64,000 bases of DNA from the NCBI GenBank assembly GCA_034620365.1, contig JAQGEQ010000175.1, positions 1,674,001 to 1,738,000 on the forward strand. Reading direction: 5' to 3'. Below, in pieces: positions 58,111-64,000 of the stretch (the first letter of the stretch is position 1; every line of letters starts with the position of its first letter). The notes under the pieces are model-generated. The model saw only the letters and a program-made list of their open reading frames with translations. It did no database searches and was not told where the DNA came from. Position numbers and translations under genes: made by a program. Origin of the DNA: Pegea sp. RAD2-039. Its lineage: Eukaryota; Chordata; Thaliacea; Salpida; Salpidae.

Positions 58111-58402
58111 TAAAGATTTGTTTTCTTTAGTTAGGTATTCAACTTTATCATTGAACAATAATTTTAACAAAATTATAATTTTTTTATAAAATGAGAAGAT
58201 GGTAGTGATAAATACTTTTAAAAGAGGGAGACTTAAATGCATTAGAAAAAACTTATTAATTTTTGACAAAAAATTTTTGAAGCTGAATCTAAAATGCAAA
58301 CGCGTAATAAATTGATTTTACAGAAAATAAATGATTAAATCATTCAGATGATTTTTCACGACTTTTTTTGTTTTCTTTAAAAAAATAATCTTACAGTGAA
58401 AG

Positions 58403-58410
58403 TATAAAAA
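58403..58410 (+). promoter_or_regulatory. TATA-box-like sequence upstream of the IGF2BP-like gene
   Basis: TATAAAAA lies about 70 bases upstream of the ATG of the KH-domain gene. Position and sequence fit a TATA box with a short, intronless leader of about 45-50 bases. AT-rich DNA makes chance matches common. Confidence 0.35.
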
Positions 58411-58480
58411 GCAGATTTTTTTTAAGAACCATATCAGACGAATCTACTTTATAGGTTGGCGTGCGCAGCTGCAGTATACA

Positions 58481-60175
58481 ATGAAGTTCAAAATTCTTCT
58501 TCCTTCTCTGTCGGGAAATGTTGATACAGCTCACATCGAGAAACTCTTGACTGACTTGAACATAAATATGGAGGTCTTCAAGAATGAATCTGGCTATTTT
58601 GTTCTTGAAGGAAAGGATAAAACTGAAAATAACTTGAACAAGATAGTGAAGCAATTACACGGTTTGAAACTCGAGAATGGAATAATGATGCCAATAAAAG
58701 TTCCAGATTCAATGGTTGTTGACAAACTTGTCGTCTTAGAAAAGCCTCACTCTAAGAACAAAGTAGTTACTTTTCTTAAGCATAAAGGCTCTGATGATGA
58801 AGCTGTCAGCTATAAGATTGTAACCCCGGATTCTGAGGGTATATTTAATATTTGGGAGGATTTCTCACAAGAAAATGATCAGCTTAAAGTTAGAGGTGGT
58901 AAAGGTTCTATAAAAGGCAAAGACCACAGACGTCCAACGGTTCAAGCACGAAGTAACTTTTTTAGACTTTTGGATAGTTATTATGCAGGTATTCCAGATT
59001 TGATGGCAAGAATGGCTGTTCCTGTCAAATGCACTGGAGCTATAATTGGTAAAAAGGGTGAGACTATTCGAAAAATCAGCCGAGAAACTAAAGCGCAAAT
59101 TCATATCAATATGCAAGATGGTAGCCTTGTAAGTGGTGAAACAATTGTGGATATCACAGGCTCTTTGCAGGAGAGCGGTGATGCTATGAAATGTATTCTT
59201 GAGATTGTTCGTAACGAGCTATCAAAGACGGCAGACGAAGAATCAAGAAGTCAGTTTCCTTTGAAGATTCTTTCAAGTCAAAACTTTATTGGAAGATTAG
59301 TTGGAAAAGATGGAAAAAACCTAAGATTTATTGAAAAGAAATCTGGAACTAAAGTTGGCATCTCCAATAAGCTCAATAAGTGGTCGTTTCTAAAGATAGG
59401 TGATAGTGCAGTTATCATTTCTGGAAGCTCGCAAAACTGTACCGCGGCAGGGATGTTAGTTATGAAGAAGTTGTCAAGCTGTCATAAAAACGATACCACG
59501 TCCCAATGGTTTCGATCCTCTAAAGGTCAGCCCTTGGAACATTATTCGGATTCGTTGGACTGTGCTAGCCTTATTGGAGGTTTTGGGGCTGCTGGGGCCT
59601 TTCCCAATCCCCTTAATCCTTGGAGTCCTTACGCAATGAATGATTCCAAGTCTTCAGAGGTAGGGTGTTGTTATCTTCACATTCCTACTAAGTCTGTTGG
59701 TTGCATTATTGGGTCTAAAGGACATTTTATTAAGCGAATTAGTTGGTTGTCGGGAACAACAATGGAAATCACTGAAAAAGAAGGGAACGATCTGATTAGT
59801 TTGATCAAGATAAAGGGAAACTTTGACGGGCGTCGAAAAGCGCAGCGCTGTGTGTATGAGCGATTACAAGAGAGAGCTTCTCTTACTTGTCAAGTGACTA
59901 AAAATGATTACGAATGTGATATCGAGGTTCCAAGTAAAACTATTGGATCATTAATTGGAAAAGGAGGTTTTTATATGAGAAAGTTACAATCGTTTACCGG
60001 TTGTAAGATTATAATTCCGCGTCGAGGCAACCTTTCTGGTGACGAAGTCGTCTCTGTAAAAATTAAAGGGAAATTTTTCGATGTTCAAGCGGCTGAGAAG
60101 CAGATTTTTGAAGTCGTCCGTCGATCGAAGAGTATGGGACATTTGTCTGACGCGGAGTCCTACCGCAGCATGTAA
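58481..60175 (+). CDS. IGF2BP: IGF2BP/IMP-like RNA-binding protein with four KH domains, intronless
   Basis: A 564-residue single-exon gene. Residues 1-77 resemble RRM1 of IGF2BP: KILLPSLSGNVDTAHIEKLL and SGYFVLEG align with the IYIGNL and SGYAFVDC positions. No second RRM is seen; residues 80-170 are a charged linker. KH1 (about 178-247, GKKG at 190-193), KH2 (259-331, GKDG at 275-278), KH3 (396-465, GSKG at 411-414) and KH4 (478-547, GKGG at 493-496) all keep the GxxG loop. KH1-KH2 spacing (ADEESRSQFPLKIL versus TADEVPLKIL) and KH3-KH4 spacing match IMP proteins, which bind mRNAs to control localisation, stability and translation. The absence of introns in an intron-rich region suggests an old retrocopy that kept its frame. 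AATAAA overlaps the stop (60174-60179). Confidence 0.85.
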   Translation: MKFKILLPSLSGNVDTAHIEKLLTDLNINMEVFKNESGYFVLEGKDKTENNLNKIVKQLHGLKLENGIMMPIKVPDSMVVDKLVVLEKPHSKNKVVTFLKHKGSDDEAVSYKIVTPDSEGIFNIWEDFSQENDQLKVRGGKGSIKGKDHRRPTVQARSNFFRLLDSYYAGIPDLMARMAVPVKCTGAIIGKKGETIRKISRETKAQIHINMQDGSLVSGETIVDITGSLQESGDAMKCILEIVRNELSKTADEESRSQFPLKILSSQNFIGRLVGKDGKNLRFIEKKSGTKVGISNKLNKWSFLKIGDSAVIISGSSQNCTAAGMLVMKKLSSCHKNDTTSQWFRSSKGQPLEHYSDSLDCASLIGGFGAAGAFPNPLNPWSPYAMNDSKSSEVGCCYLHIPTKSVGCIIGSKGHFIKRISWLSGTTMEITEKEGNDLISLIKIKGNFDGRRKAQRCVYERLQERASLTCQVTKNDYECDIEVPSKTIGSLIGKGGFYMRKLQSFTGCKIIIPRRGNLSGDEVVSVKIKGKFFDVQAAEKQIFEVVRRSKSMGHLSDAESYRSM

Positions 60176-60840
60176 TAAAGTTCAAATCGGAAACGGAAAA
60201 ACTACTCGGTACCGGCATTTATCTAGTTTATTCATATTTATCATTGTTTATCTTTTAGTTAGTCCAGATGATTTGAGCTCGTGTAACTTGATTTAAATAC
60301 AATTATTTGCTCAAACGGTGTATAAGTTAAATGGTGTAATTCCAGTAAAGGCCAGCTAAGACCTCGTTCTCTGTTTTTAGTTTATTTTTTTATCTAACTA
60401 ACCATTTTTAAATTTCAAATTGTCATTCACAAATAAATCCCCACCTGATTAGAACTGATATCCTTCATGCTAAATCAACCTAATATTTGAGTAAATACAC
60501 AAATGCAATTACAGTATTTGCTGTATTTTATTTACATAATGTCGGAATAATATCGAAATAGAAGTTCAAAATGATAGAGCATATGTTAAAGGCATCATAA
60601 GTTGTTATCATGCTTGTTATTGAAAAAGTTATGTGAGTTAAGTGAATTTGTGAGCTTACTGGTATTTATATCGGGGGACTTCTATACTTATAAAAAATCT
60701 GCCACAAGCACAAACATCGAAACAACAAATAATAATGCTTGAAAAACAATCTGTACGGATATACCTACAATATTTTAGAAACAATACAATTAACCGGAAG
60801 TTAAGAAGTTTAGGTACAAAAGAGCTTAAGATCTTAGGGA
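60176..60840. other. Convergent 3' flanks of the IGF2BP-like gene and the GPCR
   Basis: AT-rich 3' UTR sequence of both genes. AATAAA-like signals are present, for example the one overlapping the IGF2BP-like stop. No further gene is seen. Confidence 0.5.
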
Positions 60841-63830
60841 TCAACCATTTGCTTCAATTGAGTTATTCTGTGATCCACTGATACTTTCACAACAACTCGT
60901 GTTCTCAAAATTGCTGCTATGTCGATTTGTCAAGGTAACCAAGGAGTTGATGCCAGAATCATCTGAGGATTTTCGCCCAAAAGTATTATGAAACCCGGCT
61001 GTGTTTGTAGATGATTTTACATCGATAGAATTTATTTTTCCAGCTGGTTTCCTTACAGCTTTGTCATTTTTTAAATTTGTCTGAACTACTTCAGCATTTG
61101 ACTCAACAACTTCTTCAGGTAAATCTGTTTCATCAACTGTTTCTTCAAGCGATTTTTTATTTAGTTGATGCTAGTAATTAAAAAATATATATTTTTCAAA
61201 CTTATTTCATTTAATTTGAATATTTTAGAGTAGTTTTATGAAGTTAATCCATACAGTTAACCTATTTGTACTAAAGCTAGAATGTTATATTTTAGAAGTT
61301 ATAGGAAACTTACATAACGTTAAGCAATTTATTTTTTAAAGTACAGTTATCACTTTAGATTCGCTATAAATATTTTAATATTAGGACTTATGAATCAACT
61401 AGTTTTATTATAAAAATTGTTTCGTGAAAATCTCACAATGTTTAACAAAGGTTGACTTTCAGGTTGGCGTTCGTTGTTGTTTATGGGTTTAGTTTTTTCA
61501 CTTGGAATTTCATCTACACTGTTGTTGCAACGCATTTCTTGATTTGAAGCTTCAATAATTGAACTCTTGACAATTCAAATTCAAATTCGAGTAAGAACAG
61601 TTGATATTGTAAATAAATTTTAAGAGATTTAAGTAGATACATGTTGAAATAAAATAGCTACTATGATACGAAAACTACAATAGTCTTTTAAAATAAATAA
61701 AATTTTATCTAATTTCTTAAATTATACTTTAATAATTCTTTGTATTTATAGTTTTAAAAATCTAAATGTTAACTATAATTATTTTGAGATGATAATTTTC
61801 TACGAGAGGGAGACTTTTTTTGAACTTACTTGCATTGGTATCATTTCTTTGCAAGTTCTAGACTCTTTGTTGTGGTATGTAAGAGATGGTCTCTACAAAT
61901 GATAATAGAAGAATCGGGGAATATAATTGAACAATTATTCTTGAAAATGTAAGAATTTAAAAAAAGATAAACTATAAGAAAAAAAAAACACAAAAAACAT
62001 CAAATGTTTAATCTAATAATTTTTAGAAATTATTTTTCAATCTTTATAAAAACATTTTTTTAAATGTTGATTTAAAAGTTTGTGGTCTTGTTTGAGTTAC
62101 TGAAATAAATACCAAATGTTGGTAGTTTACTCTGGAAAAATTATTTCGGATTTGAAATCAAAAGTTTATCTTTTATAAAATCACTCTTTTAAAAAACGAT
62201 AATCAAAAAAATTATCTTTTTACCTATATACTGTCTATTAAATCATATTTTTTGTTACTTACTGCACTTTGGGTACCAGTACTACTAAAGTTTGCTACTG
62301 TAGTGTTTGTAGAACGAGGCTGACGTTGATTTCTCTCAATTTGGGAAGTTGCTTTAAAAAGTTTCCAAGTTCTTTTCAATTCAGATAGGACCTAAATAAA
62401 AAAACTAGTTAAGTAGCTCCATTAAAACTTTGAATTAAACTCAATAAATAATTCGAAAGAAAGACTTACTTCCGCGTTAATGAAGCAATATATAACAGCA
62501 ACAAAAAATCCCTGAAAATTGTATAAAAAGTCATTGATTTCTTTGAATTTAAATTTTAAGTTTTAATTTAACAAATGAATCAAATAATCTATCAATAGCA
62601 ACTTTTAGGAGCAAGCTTTCATATGAATATTGTTGATTTCTTTCATGTTTAATATGACTCAAAGAAAAAGATCAATTTTTCAAAGTTACTCAAAAAGAGC
62701 TGAAAAAATGATGAAACACAAAATTTCATCTCAAAGTACAGAAGTGAGATTTAAATATGGTGAAATAAAGGTTTGTAAACATTTTGAAATATTAATGTGA
62801 TGAAACTTTCGATAAATATTTTGAAAGTGTAATTTGCAGATATCTCACTTTTAAATCGGAAACCCTATTTTGTAAAAAACATTTAAGTTCACCTGAAAGA
62901 TGGAATCATAACACACTGCTTGAATATTTGGAGAGAAAAAATTAGGACATTAAGTTTGCAGTAAACTCTCAACCCAAAAAAAGATAAGTAAATGAGAGTA
63001 AAAATCAATAAGCTGAGTCAAAACTGAAGATGTACAGTTTCAGGTTTATGTATAGACTACAAAATACCATCGTTAAATTGATATAATTGATCATATATAA
63101 AACTAATGAGTTTATGTTTCATAAACGACTTTTTTTATTAAATATTTTATAATTATAAAATGCGTTTTTTCTTTCAAGTATTGATTTTACTTGCTAGCTA
63201 GTTTATATTAATCAATAGTTAAAATGCTAATTATGTTGGATTTATAATTATTGGCATTTTTTAGAAGATAGAATTGCAGCATCTTCAATTCCTAAAAACT
63301 TATTTCAAGGCATCTTTTGAAGCAAGAAAATAACTAATAAGGACAAAAGCGCACAAAACTTGAACATAAGGAGTTAACAAAATAAAAAATGTACATATGT
63401 GGAAACCTGTAGAGTTCCAATTTTTAATTTATTTTATGTAAATTGGTTTTCTATATAAGATCAAAAACAGATTGAAAAAAATTGAAGTTAATTTTAATCA
63501 AGTTGGAATGGATAGTTCTATAAACTAAGTATCTGTATTTAGTTTCTACATATTTCATACATTTGAAAGATCTTACACAAATTTCTAATAAAAAATATGC
63601 TTAAAAGTAACGCATCATTTGAAATTTTGTATAACGATTACCTTTATTAAAATAACATTTGATATACAATTTTTAATTATAAACTTACCTGAAAAGAATC
63701 AAAAAATAACTCCCAATAGATTCTAATTTTCCAAAATATTGTCTCATCACTATTATCGGGATGAGCCCGAAAAAGGATAACATGAACACCAAAAAGTGGG
63801 ATCAATACCAAAGTTGATCTTGCAAGCTTC
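60841..63830 (-). CDS. Class B1 (secretin-family) GPCR, PTH-receptor-like, 3' exons only
   Basis: Six exons: 63689-63830, 62470-62511, 62263-62391, 61830-61892, 61437-61565 and 60841-61170. The first encodes the end of intracellular loop 3 and TM6 (KLARSTLVLIPLFGVHVILF), then the third external loop into TM7 (WELFFDSFQ). The 42-nt exon encodes TM7 GFFVAVIYCFINAE. The next holds helix 8 (VLSELKRTWKLF). The rest is a long polar cytoplasmic tail of about 190 residues, rich in Ser, Thr and Asn, for G-protein, kinase and arrestin contacts. The TM6-TM7 spacing and E-x-F-x-S-F-Q-G-F-F-V-A are closest to the PTH receptor group by my memory of the families, with VIP and glucagon receptors next. The N-terminal hormone-binding domain and TM1-TM5 lie beyond 64000. 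The ligand is unknown. Confidence 0.85.
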
Positions 63831-64000
63831 CTAAATTTTAAAGATTTTTATCAATTTACTAAATACTTTGCTGTAGTAAGATTTTCAACCATGAAAAAAC
63901 TATCTATTGAAAATTTATTGGTAATATGCTATAATATTAGAATTAAAAAGTATATAGCTTTAAATAAGCAGTGCTAAAGCAATTTCAAATCAATAAGCAA

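Overview
This window is AT-rich nuclear DNA from an intron-bearing animal. Splice sites are GT/AG, and the genes include spliceosomal, kinetochore, cilium-associated and neuropeptide-receptor families. A PHD-finger LINE with at least three copies is present. The gene set (multi-EGF protein, class B GPCR, IGF2BP, PPP1R36-like and C10orf67-like proteins) points to a ciliated invertebrate metazoan, probably bilaterian. I cannot place it more precisely from sequence alone.

Layout. 1-21336 (+): the 3' part of one very large gene encoding a secreted MEGF6-like protein. I reconstruct 36 exons that splice in frame to 1,576 residues with 33 EGF-like domains, nearly all one domain per exon. 21337-27121: 3' UTR and gene-poor DNA. 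27122-30165 (-): a defective CR1-like LINE. 30300-31250: decayed coding-like DNA of unknown origin. 31708-33633 (-): an intron-containing but broken copy of the transcription-elongation kinase CDK9, with stops, frame breaks and a lost catalytic aspartate. 34676-35155 (+): an internally deleted copy of the same LINE. 36970-41999 (-): a complete 15-exon ABCG2-like half transporter (682 aa). 44220-44510: an unexplained coding-like island. 45822-48710 (+): two intronless genes head to tail, PPP1R36-like and C10orf67-like. 49055-50602 (-): an 8-exon Gfo/Idh/MocA oxidoreductase resembling myo-inositol 2-dehydrogenase. 51655-52012: a third LINE 3' end. 53231-54550 (+): an intronless kinetochore NUF2 homologue. 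55719-57176 (-): SmB (SNRPB). 58481-60175 (+): an intronless IGF2BP/IMP-like KH protein. 60841-63830 (-): the 3' exons of a class B1 (PTH-receptor-like) GPCR whose 5' part lies outside the window.

No shared pathway links the genes. The points worth most attention are the near-crystalline EGF exon array, the dead CDK9 copy, the cluster of four intronless genes in an otherwise intron-rich stretch, the close PPP1R36/C10orf67 pair with no visible poly(A) signal between them, the deletion-derivative LINE, and the fully symmetric tail exons of the GPCR.
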